A DNA stretch of 64,000 nt, from NCBI GenBank assembly GCA_916613615.1, contig OU744731.1:19004328-19068327 (forward strand), in the 5' to 3' direction. Below, piece by piece: positions 32,641-45,022 of the stretch. A program made the position numbers and the translations under genes. Numbering within the stretch: the first letter of the stretch is position 1; every line of letters begins with the position of its first letter. The stretch comes from Steromphala cineraria (Eukaryota > Mollusca > Gastropoda > Trochida > Trochidae). The notes beneath the pieces were generated by a model, which was not told the DNA's origin, made no database searches, and saw only the letters and a program-made list of their open reading frames with translations.

Positions 32641-32955
32641 TTCTTGGTTCCTATTGAAAGACAATTAATGTATTTAAACTAAATGAAGCGGTAATAAATC
32701 AAATATATATAATGAAAAGATCAGCCATGCGTTTCCTTTTTCTTGCACACAATGAATTAAAGGTGTTCACACAAAAATGGCCGCCAATGGACTTTATGCG
32801 AATATTTAATATTTGTTCTCTGACTATGGATGTTTGGTTTGTGAAATAAGATTTTTTACATTATCAACAAAATACTTTTAACATTAAATTACAATTATCA
32901 GTGAAAATTTAGAAATATAAAAATAAAAATAAAAACGTGCTACTGCCCCCTTTAA
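32640..32955. mobile_element. MITE family B copy 3, inserted in LINE remnant
   Basis: Ends CGTGCTACTGCCCCCTTTAAA at 32955 and contains GAATTAAAGGTGTTCACACA and TGGCCGCCAATGGACTTTAT. The left end begins near TTCCTATTGAAAGACAATTA and lacks the terminal AAAGGGG. Orientation opposite to copies 1 and 2. Confidence 0.78.
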
Positions 32956-33600
32956 AGGTTGTAATTTCAGTTTTGTTATTGATATTTCTGGTAAGAAGGA
33001 ATTATCCTTCACAATGAAAAGATAGGGTTATAACCTGTAACCCAAAAGCAAATCAAGACAGAACCCTAATAAAAAATTGGAGATCAATTACTCTTCTGAA
33101 TGCTGTTTATGATAAGCACATGATAACAAACCGTTTTAATTTGTTTATCAATGTTTACCAAAGAAATCTTGTGAACTCTACAAAAAGTTCAAGATCATTC
33201 TATGAGAAGCTGATTTCCAAACATGACAAACTTAAGATTTTTGAAAAGTGGGAACAATTATTTAATGACTGTAAACTTGACTGGCACAACACTTAATTTC
33301 TATTGACATGGCCTTGATTTTCAATACAGATTTTTGCAAAAAGTAATATATACTAAAAAGGAACAGTTGAAACTGAATCTCAGTGACAATGACTTAAGTA
33401 GTTTTTGCAATGATTTTTCTAAGAGTAATTATGTTTACTGTTATTGTTATGAAACCATGAAATATTGTTGAGAACTTGAACTTTGGATTAATAACTATTT
33501 CCTGCAAAATATGAATTCCTCAAAAATACCTGATTTGGATTGTTACACTACAATATAGGGTAATGAGCCACATGGCATATTATTATTATTATTATCATTA
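32956..33600 (+). pseudogene. Tx1/L1-like LINE ORF2 remnant: RT edge and C-terminus
   Basis: Fragments read KELSFTMKR, then TLIKNWRSITLLNAVYDK (the NWRPISLLN motif), then jump to SSRSFYEKLISKHDKLKIFE and the C-terminal Cys region. The catalytic core with YxDD is absent, so the copy is internally deleted. A TTA microsatellite at 33579-33597 may be the 3' tail. Confidence 0.7.
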
Positions 33601-34930
33601 TCTCCGATAAAACTTATATCCATTTGCGTAATATTAAAAATATGATTCCAAAAGTAGATGATTACTAAAAACACTTAAAACTCATTTCTAATTAATTTCA
33701 ATTGACAAATTCCAAAAACATTTTGTCTGTTGTCAAGTCCTATTTTTCTTAGATTGATAAGTAAATAAGGAAACGTTTTGGACAAATTGTAGTTTGGAAT
33801 ATGGTACCAGAATTTACATTTTCATTTTGAATATTTCTGTCAAATTAGTAGTACATGATGAATGAAAAACATTTCAATGCCTTCGGGAATATTTAGTGTT
33901 TTTCACTTTCTTAAACAATCATCAAGATGGTAACGGTTTGAACTTTTTATCTAAAATTATCATTAAAATTTATGATTTTATGTACATATTTTACTTTTAC
34001 ATTTTTTGGTTTGCAAATTTGAATGGAATTAGATTTCTACACTTCAGTGGTTTATTAATTACTTAAATTTGTCTTTTATATCAGAATGACCTGAAATGTT
34101 GCTGAAAATAACAGGAATTCACCAGTTGAATAGAGATTTTGATTGAAAAAAAAAAGAATCAACATTGAGAAAGATATACTGAGAAGTGTAAAGTATATAC
34201 AGGTCAAAGATCTATCAAAGTTTCAGGATAAAGTAGTGAATGGTTATATCTGTTTCAGATATTATTAGAAGTTCTTAACAACCAATATGAATTTATCCAT
34301 CAAAACCAGATACTTTTTATGCTGTACCCTGAGATTATTATAACAAAAACTAATGTTAATTTCATAGAAGATTCAAGTGGTTGTGAATTTTTCATATCTT
34401 ATAAAAATAATTTGTAAGTATTAGTTCAAGTTCACTTATTTTGTTTCACAGGCAACTTTTTAAGGTGTCCAATCCAGTATCATTGTTATTGAACTATCTT
34501 AGCATAATATTGTTTGCAAGTTTATAAGACGCAAAAAAAATTGTTATAAATTGTCCAAACCGTTACCATCAATGTCACGACTCATTCATTTTTGAATCAC
34601 AATTTAAAAATTCTTTTAATTGTAAGTTCTTCCTAAATCAAAACGGTCCTATTCTAAGTTCTTAATTGGTGTAGTTAATATGATGTAGAGTTGATAATAA
34701 TAATTTTTGTATTGATTTCTTTAGAAGGTCCAATCTGTTACCATATCATTACAGAAAATTTGTCATGTTTGTTTAAAGAAACCATGTCTGTTCCATGTGA
34801 TTTAAACAATGAAGCAAATTGATTCTAAATCATTCTTGCAATTTTTCAAATCTTCATTTAAATAGATTAATAGATTTAGGTCCAATCTGTTACCATTCTT
34901 GTCCAAAAGTTACTGGTGTAAATTAATTGC
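33600..34930. other. AT-rich non-coding DNA with recurring words
   Basis: No gene. Several diverged occurrences of TCCAATCTGTTACCAT / GGTAACGGTTTGAAC (34490, 34555, 34735, 34880, and inverted at 33930) suggest an old repeat unit. Confidence 0.35.
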
Positions 34931-34968
34931 TATTATTATTATTATTATTGAGTAAGATCGTGTATCAG

Positions 34969-35637
34969 CTAGTTAGCTCTGGCACGTATCCTCTTTTCCC
35001 TCTCTCGGAATAGATCCACAATGCTATTCCATGAATTGTTCTGATTTGTGAGCAGTTCAGTCAAGGTGGCACTTGTGTCAAACGCCCTTGCATGTTGAAG
35101 AGCTTGGCAGTCAAAGATGATATGGAGGATTGTTTCCTCCCCAGAATCACACAGTAGGCAAGTTGCATTGGTGGCTAGATTGAATTTGTGTAGAAAGCTT
35201 TGGCAAGGATAGTGATGCAACTTTATCTGACTGAGAAGGACTTGATCTCTCTGGTTTCCGTTTGCATACCAAACATTGCTTGGTTTGGTCTGGATTTGAT
35301 GATATTGTCGTCCTGTTGACCCTTTGTTCCACTTGTCTACCCATAAATGTTTGGTGGATGATTTCACTGCACCCATTAATGAGGGAATTGTTGCTACTTG
35401 TTTGTTGACCGGTCCACAGCTTGCCGCCATCTTGGCCAATACATCTGCCTTTTCGTTCCCTGATGTGCCGACATGGCTAGGAATCCATTGAAGGGTTACC
35501 ATATCTTTGTTTGCCGACAGCAATTGATTAATCCTGCTGCAGAGGTGGAAGTACTCAGTTGGTTTGTAGGATGAAAGGGTCTGCAGTGATGACTTTGAGT
35601 CAGTGCTATTATTAATACACAATAATCTATGCAACTA
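34969..35637 (-). pseudogene. non-LTR retrotransposon 3' end with RNase H domain (5'-truncated)
   Basis: A 221-codon open frame. It contains the RNase H signature TLQWIPSHVGTSGNEKADVL, then a Cys cluster TCLLCDSGEETILHIIFDC, as at the end of ORF2 in I/Jockey-type LINEs that carry RNase H. It ends REKRIRARAN. The region before the SHVG motif is short, so only the last part of RNase H and the C-terminal domain remain. Downstream on the minus strand an AAT microsatellite (34932-34949) looks like the 3' tail. The intact frame suggests a fairly recent copy. Confidence 0.85.
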
Positions 35638-36814
35638 TACCCTTTTTACAGATGTCCTTAAAATATGTCTTTGATTTATCACAAGATGTTTATTTCAGAC
35701 AAATACACCTGTTAAGAACAAAATATACAGAGAAAATGAGAAACAGTACAATGAGAAAATGCTATTATTTTGTGTTTACAACTTACAGATAATAAAGATA
35801 GACTCTAAATCCATAACAACTTTTATCATTAGTTTATTTGTTAAGTGTAAGCAATGTAACTGCCATCTGAAGAACAAATTTCTGAGTTTATTTTAAATTT
35901 CTTGTACTGATTTATTTTGGTAACTAAGTCACTTCACTTATCTCAAATTTAATTGCTTATGATCCAATTAAAGGTAAGTATATGGCCATTTAAGCCTACC
36001 TGTTTCTAATTTTGAATTATCAAGTGTCTATTTCATTTGAAAAAAAGTTTTTCAATTTAGATGACTTTGCTTTTACTACAATAAGAAAATGAAAAACCTA
36101 CCAATTGTGAAAATTACCCAAACAAGCAAAAAAGTGAGCGTGGCTCACTAATACCCCAGACCGTGCATCCCTGACTAACTGAATTACTTTTTACTTCAAT
36201 GTAGTCATCTCATGCACAGCATTTGACCCCCAAAGAGGAATTGAAAAAAATGACTAATCCAAAAAATGAAAGTTTGTAAAAAAAAAAAATACACACAAAA
36301 AACACTCATCAATTTTAGTATTGATTTGGCACTGCACCGCTCCTCGTATGGAAGAAGACATGTGCAAAATGTGAAAAGAAATCAGATGAAACTTTTTTCC
36401 CGTAATAGGTCGGACAAATCTGATATTGGAAAATGACTAAGTTCAAAACATGGAAATTTGTAAAAAATTCAAAGATTAACGAAATTTGCTGTTACTTCGC
36501 ACTGCACCCCTCCTAGTAGGGTAGAAGATATGTGCAAAATTTGAAATTAATCGGATAAATAGTTGTCCAGTAATAGGTCGGACAAATCTGATATTTGAAA
36601 ATGACTAAGTTCAAAACATGGAAATTTGTAAAAAATTAATAAAAAATTCAAATGTTAACGAAATTTGCTGTTACTTGGCACTGCACCCCTCCTAGTAGGG
36701 TAGAAGACATGTGCAAAATTTGAAATAAATCGGTTAAATAGTTTTCCCGTAATAGGTCGGACAAATCTGATATTTGAAAATGACTAAGTTCAAAACATGG
36801 AAATTTGTAAAAAA

Positions 36815-37845
36815 TAGAGCCATGGGCTCTGTAGCTCATCAGACTTTTGATTAAAATATGTTTTGACCCCTGTGACCCCATTTGGGGTCATGGGGTCACG
36901 AAATCTACAATTCAGAATCCCAATTTGCCAAGTAGTCTACACACAACTTTTCAGCTCTCTAGACATTTTGGAACTGGAGAAGAAGATGAAAACAGGCTTT
37001 TGAGATTTTGACCCCTGTGACCCCATTTGGGGTCAAGGGGTCACCAAAACTAATATTTAGAATCGGTATTGGCTAAGGAGTCTACACACAACTTTTCAGC
37101 TCTCTAGACCTTTTGGAACTGGAGAAGAAGATGGAAATAGGCTTTTATGGTGTTGACCCCTGTGACCCCATTTGGGGTCATGGGGTCACGAAATCTACAA
37201 TTCAGAATACCCATTTGACAAGGAGTCTACACACAACTTTTCAGGTCTCTAGACCTTTCGGAACTGGAGAAGAAGATGGAAATAGGCTTTTATGGTGTTG
37301 ACCCCTGTGACCCCATTTGGGGTCATGGGGTCACGAAATCTACAATTCAGAATACCAATTTGCCAAGGAGTCTACACAAAACTTTTCAGCTCTCTAGACA
37401 TTTTGGAACTGGAGGAGAAGATGGAAATAGGCTTTTAAGATTTTGACCCCTGTGACCCCATTTGGGGTCAAAGGGTCACCAAAAGTAATATTTAGAATCG
37501 TTGTTGTCCAAGGAGTCTACACACAACTTTTCAGCTCTCTAGACCTTTTGGAACTGGAGGAGAAGATGAAAGTAGGTTTTTATGGTTTTGACCCCTGTGA
37601 CCCCATTTGGGGTCATGGGGTCACGAAATCTACAATTTAGAATCACCATTGGCCAAGGAGTCTACACACAACTTTTCAGCTCTCTAGACCTTTTGGAACT
37701 GGAGAAGAAGATGAAAATAGGTTTTTAAGGTTTTGACCCCTGTGACCCCATTTGGGCTCATGGGGTCACGAAATCTACAATTAAGAATCCCCATTTGCCA
37801 AGGAGTCTGCACATCAAATTTCAGCTCTCTAGAGTCATTGGTTTC

Positions 37846-37877
<32 letters not shown>

Positions 37878-37975
37878 GATGGACGGACGGACGGACGGAC
37901 GGATGGACGGACGGACGGACGCCGGACGCCATGCCATGCCATAAGCCCATCGGGTCTTTCAGACCTGATGAGCTA
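36815..37975 (+). mobile_element. inner Helitron-like (HINE/pearl-type) element with 145-bp core repeats
   Basis: Begins TAGAGCCATGGGCTCTGTAG (a small hairpin) and AGCTCATCAG, which is the exact reverse complement of CTGATGAGCT at the right end. The middle is seven units with a period of exactly 145 bp (GACCCCTGTGACCCCATTTG at 36865, 37010, 37155, 37300, 37445, 37590 and 37735). It closes with a GGAC microsatellite (about 37878-37930) and a terminal hairpin CATCGGGTCTTTCAGACCTGATG-type. It sits between two parts of the outer element's core. Confidence 0.85.
37878..37922. repeat. (GGAC)n microsatellite within inner element
   Basis: GGACGGACGGACGGACGGAC repeats with one GGAT interruption, directly before the 3' hairpin, as in pearl/HINE elements. 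Confidence 0.9.
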
Positions 37976-38219
37976 AAAATTAATAAAAATTCAAATGTTA
38001 ACGAAATTTGCTGTTACTTCGCACTGCAGCCCTCCTAGTAGGGTAGAAGACATGTGCAAAATTTGAAATTAATCGGTCAAATAGTTTTCCCGTAATAGGT
38101 CGGACAAAAAATGTCCTCAGACTGACACACACACACAGACACACAGACACACAGATACACACACAGAAGGAATCGTTGGTATTACTAGATACCCCGGACC
38201 GTTGGTTTGGGGTATAATA

Positions 38220-39050
38220 TGAAAACGATGTTGGACATATAATGCACTTTATTTGACATTTACTTGTTAAGCGAGCAAAAGTGTTCAATTTCTGTTTTCG
38301 ACTATTTAAGGTGATCCCAAATAGATATTTTTTAAAAAGCATTAATTTCACAAACACGAAAAGATACAATTTCAGAATAATCAAAGCAAGTTTGCTTCAG
38401 AATAATTTATGTAACTATTTTTCATTATCTAACCTGTTGATGTAATTTTTTTCAGATTGGCTTAATAAATAATTTCCTTTACATATTATCTATTAGGAAT
38501 AGCTAAAAAAATTATTACATATCATAATAAAAGTAGTGTTAGTTATTGCTGTTTTTACAATGTTTTGCTAAAATGGAACGCAAACTGTTGCTATGACTAC
38601 GCACAAAGGATCATTCATGTCTACCGTATATAGTAAAACAGGTTTGTCTTGTTACTCATCCTTAATAATTATTGTCATAACATGTTTTTAAATGTAATGA
38701 AAATGCAAACTTATTTTTTGTACATACTATATCAATAAAAAAAAATTAATGAAATTCAAGATGAGTTGTTACTATTATATACTCAAGTGTTCGATTATTA
38801 AATAATGCTTATAAATAACCTGACATCTGCCCATAATTTTATTTTTCTATCATAGTATTGTGGCTGAGTTTGATACGTTTTTGAATAAATATTATTTGTG
38901 CTCACTGTCGCAGACTCACATAGCCCATTAATTGCCTGTCAATTATCTACCGACCAGATTTCACAGATGAAAGTAGACTAGAGTTACCTGCCCTCTTTCC
39001 CATATATGGTCACTTAACCAAAACCTCATCTAAACTACCTGGAGAGAACA
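38220..39050. other. no recognised gene
   Basis: AT-rich DNA; nothing identified. Confidence 0.3.
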
Positions 39051-39087
39051 AACCCCTGAGCAAACCTGAACTGACGGTATCAGGGAT

Positions 39088-39426
39088 ATGAGGGGATCAG
39101 GGACCTCTGTTAAAAGGAGGAAGTCTGCCTCGATCCAGAACAAGAAAGACAACCAAGACAAACAGAAATGCGATGCAAAGTTAATTGAGAAAACTGAGCG
39201 ACTCGCAAATCTCGAAGGGATCTTAAAAGGAGGCATGCAGTCTGCCCCGATCGAGAACAAGAAAGACAACAAAGACAAAAGGAAATGCGATGCAAAGTTA
39301 ATTGAGAAAACTAAGCGACTCGCAAATACAACTTATCAACCCCCCCTGGGGGGAGCAGGACATCCTTGGCACTGCTGGGTGAATAAAAAGCAAAAACACT
39401 CAGAAGTATTAAAAGTCCACCATTGA
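39088..39426 (+). repeat. in-frame 117-bp tandem duplication, Lys-rich open frame
   Basis: Two copies 117 bp (39 codons) apart: unit 1 about 39111-39210, unit 2 about 39223-39327. Both contain AACAAGAAAGACAAC and ATGCGATGCAAAGTTAATTG and keep one open frame, encoding NKKDNQDKQKCDAKLIEKTE in unit 1. The 112-codon frame is Lys/Asp-rich and ends in a different composition (GGAGHPWHCW). It could be an exon or retroelement fragment; no family was recognised. Confidence 0.45.
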
Positions 39427-39460
39427 GTCCCTCTTGCGCAGGAGAGAGATGATGGCTGCT

Positions 39461-39484
39461 GGGGGGGGGGGGGGGGGGGGGGGG
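39461..39484. repeat. poly-G tract (24 G)
   Basis: Uninterrupted run of 24 G. Confidence 0.95.
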
Positions 39485-40061
39485 AATGACAGAGAGAGCC
39501 TTCACCCCATCCCTCCGGATATACACTACCGATAGGTACTCCGGAACCTAAGGAATGATGCCCATGAAATGATCACCAACCTATCAGACATCTATCTATT
39601 CAGTAAACAGAAATTGTTGACCAAATTGACATCAACACATGACGCTGCAGCTACAGTTAAAAAACAACAATATCATTGTGAATCAGGGAAGCAGCCTCCA
39701 AATACATGTATACAAATAAGATACTGTGTGATTGTTACCACTCACTCACCACATCCATCCTCACAGCAACCATGGAGAGTCTTAAGTTTACCTGTTATCA
39801 AGTCTCTCTCAATACAACCATTTACAAATCGTGTAACTTATGCGACAGTTGACATGTGGGTGAACAATATCTGCCTTTGTTGAGACCAATTGATCTGAGA
39901 GATCGGCCCAATTTTTATCTTCAACAGCTATGGTTCTTACCAATAATTGTGAGGGATACTGAAGAAATAGAAATGTGTATGAAGTGTGCAGAAGGAAGCC
40001 CTCAATCATTTCTGAAAGAGGCTGTGAACATATCACTTGTGCTTCGACGTTATCCCTTCCT

Positions 40062-40121
40062 TGGTTGAAGCTGTTAAATGAAAACAGCAACTGGTTGAAG
40101 CTGTTAAATGAAAACAGCAAC
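40062..40121. repeat. tandem duplication of 30 bp
   Basis: GGTTGAAGCTGTTAAATGAAAACAGCAACT is present twice in direct succession (20-base core GTTGAAGCTGTTAAATGAAA), directly before the CTCAC-rich tract. Confidence 0.85.
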
Positions 40122-41165
40122 AGCACATCTCACACCCTCACCCACCTAACATCTCACAGCCTAACCAACCTCACTAACCTCACATCTCACAGCCTAACCA
40201 ACCTCACCCATCTAACATATCACACCCTCACCTACCTAACATCTCACACCCTCACCAACCTACCATCTCTCCCTCTAACCCAGCTTTCATCTCTTTCTCG
40301 CACCAATCTCTCAACTCTCTCTTTCACCAACCTCACATCTCACACCCTTATCCACCTACCATCCTCACTCAGCTCACATCTCACACCCTCACCAACCTCC
40401 CATCTCTCCCTCTCACCCACCTTTCATCTCTTTCTCTCACCATTCTCTCAACTCTCTCTCTCACCAACCTCCCATCTCTCCTCACCCACCTTACACACTC
40501 ATTCACCTCATCCACCTCATCCATCTCATCCACACTCTCACTAACACCCTCACTCACAACCTCACAACCTCACTCACCTCACTGACACCCTCACTCACCT
40601 CACTCACACACTCACTCACCTCACTCACTCACCTCACTCACAACCTCACTCACCTCACTCACACACTCACTCACCTCACTCACACACTCACTCACCTCAC
40701 TCACTCACCTCACTCACAACCTCACTCACCTCACTCACAACCTCACTCACCTCACTCACCTCACTCACACACTCACTAACCTCACTCACCTCACTCACAC
40801 ACTCACTCACCTCACTCACACCCTCACTCACCTCACTCACACACTCACTCACCTCACTCACACACTCACTCACCTCACTCACCTCACTCACACCCTCACT
40901 CACCTCACTCACACACTCACTCACCTCACTCACCTCACTCACACACTCACTCACCTCACTCACACCCTCACTCACACCCTCACTCACACCCTCACTCACA
41001 CCCTCACTCACACCCTCACTCACCTCACTCACACCCTCACTCACCTCACTCACACCCTCATTCACCTCACTCACCTCATTCACCTCACATCTCAAACTTT
41101 CACTCACCTCACACCTCACACACTCACCACTCTCACACCTCACACACTCATCCACCTCACACTCA
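40120..41165. repeat. CTCAC satellite / minisatellite block, about 1 kb
   Basis: Up to about 40540 the pattern is loose (ACCTCACATCTCACACCCTC); from there to about 41080 it is regular (CTCACCTCACTCACACACTC). Long open frames on both strands (189 and 194 codons, repeating SEVSE or LTSHTL) are by-products of a repeat without stop words. No transcription unit is evident. Confidence 0.92.
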
Positions 41166-41616
41166 CACCCCATACATCTCACAACCGCACTCACCACACG
41201 CCTCACAATCTTACCCAACACACACCTCACAGCCTCTCCCACCTTGCATACGGCGACACGTACCTTACGGAACATACCCATAGTTCAGTCAACAGTTTTT
41301 TCAGCTTTGTGCACCAACAAAATTAATGCTCTGGAAAAGAAGAAAAAGCATTCAGTACGATTGTAAAACAATTGACATGATAAATGGAAGGAGTCACAGT
41401 CAGCGATGCTGAATTCCTGAACTCTTTGACATGAAGCTCATGAAGCTATCACATTGAAAATACAATCTAAGAAAAGTTTATCAAAATGAGATTTATGCTG
41501 AACAGTAGACGCATAGTAAAATTGTGTTTGCATTGATAATTTAAGAGTTAATACCGAGTTTTCTTCTCAACACTCTATCATCTATTTCTTTGAAACCCAA
41601 CAGTTAATTTTTTTGG

Positions 41617-41648
41617 AGGGGGGGGTGCAGGGTGGGGGGGGGGGGGGG
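41617..41648. repeat. interrupted poly-G tract
   Basis: Runs of 8 and 15 G separated by GTGCAGGGT-type sequence. Confidence 0.9.
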
Positions 41649-41659
41649 AAGGGCTAGAA

Positions 41660-43740
41660 AATTTATAACAGTGTATTAACGTTTAGGGTGTCTGTATTTC
41701 ATTGTCCATGTAAAACCTCAACCCAAAGATACATTAGGGACCAATCATCTACTACAGGGGGGTGGATTACGGGATTGGTGTATTTTTAGCGGCCCTCCCC
41801 ATATAAGTGTAGCTCCTGACACTACCAACATTTTTCTACAAAACATAATAGAATTGGATGTCTGAAGATCGACATTTTGTAATTCATTTAAAATCTTTCA
41901 TCAAAACTTTAAAGAAAACTTGATATAATGTAGATATATACACATTTACCCTTTAAATCTATGTCTGGAGGTCCGACTTGACAATAACTTTGCATGAAAG
42001 AATTTATGGTTGTCAGTGGTAACATAATGGAACTAAAACTTTCTCTTGTGTACATACGAAAAAGGAAAATGAACATCAAGTGATTGATATTAAAATTTAG
42101 TTTCATTTTACACAATCAATGTCAGGCTAAAATGTGGCTGACAGTATCATCATGGCCCTCCCACTGTTTAAGGTAAAAGGTTATGTATAGTGAATAAAAC
42201 AGATATTAGCTTTCGTGGTTCGAAGGGAAGATAATTTATATATCTTATTTTATAAAGAATCATAAAAAGCAAAAGAAATCATATTAAACTTTCTCCTGAA
42301 TATACAAGTAATAAATGTGTGAGCTTTTGAGTGGAAAAAATCACTTGTTAATAAAATATTATTAAGAAAGGAAGAAAAATGTTTAAAATCTGAAACTATA
42401 CATGTATGAAGGTACAAAAGACACATCTATTGATTCTAAAGATATAGTTGATAACTCAGGTTTCATAACATTTGAAAAACAAGCAACTGACATGGTCGTG
42501 CTATATTCCCCGCAAATTGCAAAATATGTATAGATTTTATTGCACTTCTCTTCCCAATTTTTCAATTTTTCAAGATATGAAGGAAGGAAACTGTTCTAAT
42601 TGAAATTATAAATTATACCAACATTATGTTCACTGTTGGGCATAATTTGGGTACACTGTCAAAATAAAAATTAATCCAAACTTGTTTCAAACTTTAAATA
42701 ACCATCATAGAATTCTAAGAAAATTCTTAAATCAAAGAAAATGGCTGCCAGCAACGAATGTGCCTTCCTCACTGGCCATTTTGCATTACTTTTGTAGGTT
42801 TTATTAATGAATAAAGTGCACCAAAATAGTTATTGCTATCTATTGGTGACATATATATATGACAATGTATAGATCAAGGATATTAATTTTATTTGATTTA
42901 AAGGTCACTAGAAATTGTTCACCTGCAACAAGTGCTGTCAACTCATTGCATCGAAGTTAATAAATGGGATGGGATTACAGAATGGTAGAGACTTAGGTTG
43001 CAATGTAGGCCTTACATAGACCTAGCTTTGAGAAGTTGGAAAAAGTATTTTCAGTTTTAAATCTTGGTAATGTATAGATTATATTGTTTCCTGTTGGTCT
43101 ACAAACATTTATGCTAAGTTCTTACCTATTTTCTCGTTTTTATAGCCCTTTTTTAATCATAACATTGCTGTGGAATGTCAATGTCAAGGACAACTTAGTA
43201 AAGGAGGTAACTCTCTCTTTTTATATGTTGCATTTTGACTAAATCAATGATGATCAATAAGGGGACTTCAAGTCATCATTTTATAAACAAATATCAATAC
43301 TTTTCATAATCTTAAAACCTTTGTGATTTAATTTCAGTTTTTAACTATATGATATTTTGGACACTTCAAGATATCTAATATTTGGAAACATTATGTCAAA
43401 GTAATAAGAGAATGAGACTGGAACTTCAAAGGATTATGTAATATCTTAATTTGAATCAAAGAAGTGGTAATTGATTATCAAAAACCAAGGAGATTAAAAA
43501 ATAGATATATGTGGAGTAAATACCTACATATCAAAATTAATCCTGATTAATGAAAATTTCATAATACAGCTAACATGTGAAAGATTGATATAAGGTCTTC
43601 ACATGTCATTCTATTTTATAAAAAAAGATATAAAGAAATACAATTTGAAAACTGCCATTTGCATAAAGTTACGTATCTTTGTTTCTTTTAAAAAGACGTT
43701 AAAAGTTTAAGTATAATGTATATTACTTTGATATATTAGG
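41660..43740. other. no recognised gene
   Basis: AT-rich. At 42738-42785 AAAATGGC and GCCATTTT bracket a short GC-richer segment, perhaps a small palindromic element. Confidence 0.3.
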
Positions 43741-45022
43741 AATAACTTAAAATGCTATTCTAAAAGACTTATGGGTATAAACACCAGAAAACGCCTAGAT
43801 TACTTCCTAGATGGCGAGGAAGAAATTTAACTCTTATTGGGAAAATCACCGTTATTAAAACCCTAGCTGTCTCATCTTTAGTACATATTTTCTCTGCTCT
43901 CCCTCCCCCCTCCTAAGAATGATTGACATAGTGTTTTATTAATGCTTTGAAATAATCATCATTGTTCTTATGTCATTTGAAGAAAAATTCAAGCTTCATT
44001 AACACCTTTCCATTAGGTCAATTATGATCACTAGGTTATAATGTAGTTGATTGTTTATCAGACAAAGATAATCCTTTTATGAGAGTTGTTTTATTGACTT
44101 GGCAAACATATTATAAAAAACACAGCTTTGACAGTGAGGATGTAGACCAAATCTTAGACCAGCCACTTTGGCTAAATTATTACTTTCAAATCTTCATATA
44201 TCATAAAGAACTGGTATATATGATCGAAGTATATATTTTTTAGAGATATATTTTCTGAAGAGGGTTTTCACAGCTTTGATTTTCTTAAACAAACGTTCAA
44301 AAAAACATTAAAAAATGTTCAAAACATTTCTAGATTATCAACATTTGTTAAACATCATTCCAGAGACCTGGAGACAGAATTAGGAAACATAATTATATGT
44401 TTAAATCATTTAACTATCAATATTTTCTATTATGATATGATCTGATAGTAAAGGCTCAAGGATTTTATGATAAACTGATTGGTAACAAAACTATCCCAAA
44501 GGTACTAGAGTATTGGAACAATCTTTCAACAAGATATAAACTGGAATGATATATTTATATCTTACAGGAAATGTACCAGTGACTGTAAGCTGCTTGATTT
44601 TCAATATAAATGAATTTTCAGAACTATTTATACAAAGAGAGAACTACTGAAGATGAATCTAGTTGATAATGATAAATGCATATTTTGTAATCATACCTCA
44701 GAAGATATTTCATATGTATACTTTGACTGAATTTGTAAAGAACTTTTGACATGAGTTGGACATGTTTATAAATAATCACCTTCATTTTAACATCACCTTT
44801 GGATTTAGCTCTTACAATAAAATACTTAATCATATAACATATTTAGCCAAAAGGTTTTTATATTCCTCAAGAATAAGACAACATGTACTCTCTTCTAAGG
44901 AATTTCTTAACAATCTTAAAATGACATGTTCAACTGAAAAATTTACTTCTAGGAAGAACAACAGATTAGAAGTATTTACTAGGAAATGGAACCAGTGGTC
45001 AATGATACAAGGCATTGATTGA
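43740..45022 (+). pseudogene. Tx1/L1-like LINE ORF2 3' fragment
   Basis: Frame-broken motifs occur in the expected order: LTLIGKITVIKTLAVSSLVH (the LTxxGKIxVIKxLxxS motif), then SALPPP, then GSRIFYDKLIGNKTIPKVLE and CIFCNHTSEDISYVYF (C-terminal Cys region), and an 88-codon frame MDMFINNHLHFNITFGFS. The fragment is 5'-truncated and belongs to the same family as the 31.7-33.6 kb copy. Confidence 0.72.

Larger units (their letters stand above)
36145..38216 (+). mobile_element. outer Helitron-like (HINE/pearl-type) tandem-core element, interrupted
   Basis: The left margin is CTAATACCCCAGACCG. There are about four core units 170-180 bp apart (GGCACTGCACC... at 36328, 36498, 36677 and again at 38020). 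Then follow AATGTCCTCAGACTGACACA, a CACAGA microsatellite, and a terminal hairpin ATACCCC..ACC GTT GGT..GGGGTAT ending at 38214. Tandem core plus microsatellite plus 3' hairpin, with no coding capacity, is the architecture of Helentron-derived non-autonomous elements known from bivalves. A second element is inserted at about 36815. Confidence 0.78.

Noticed and set aside
37113..37640. short plus-strand frames with repeated VDPCDPIWGHGVTKST peptides
   Set aside because: They are translations of the 145-bp core repeat of a non-coding element.
40697..41281. 194-codon SEVSE-repeat frame on the minus strand
   Set aside because: Produced by the CTCAC satellite; the opposite strand is equally open.
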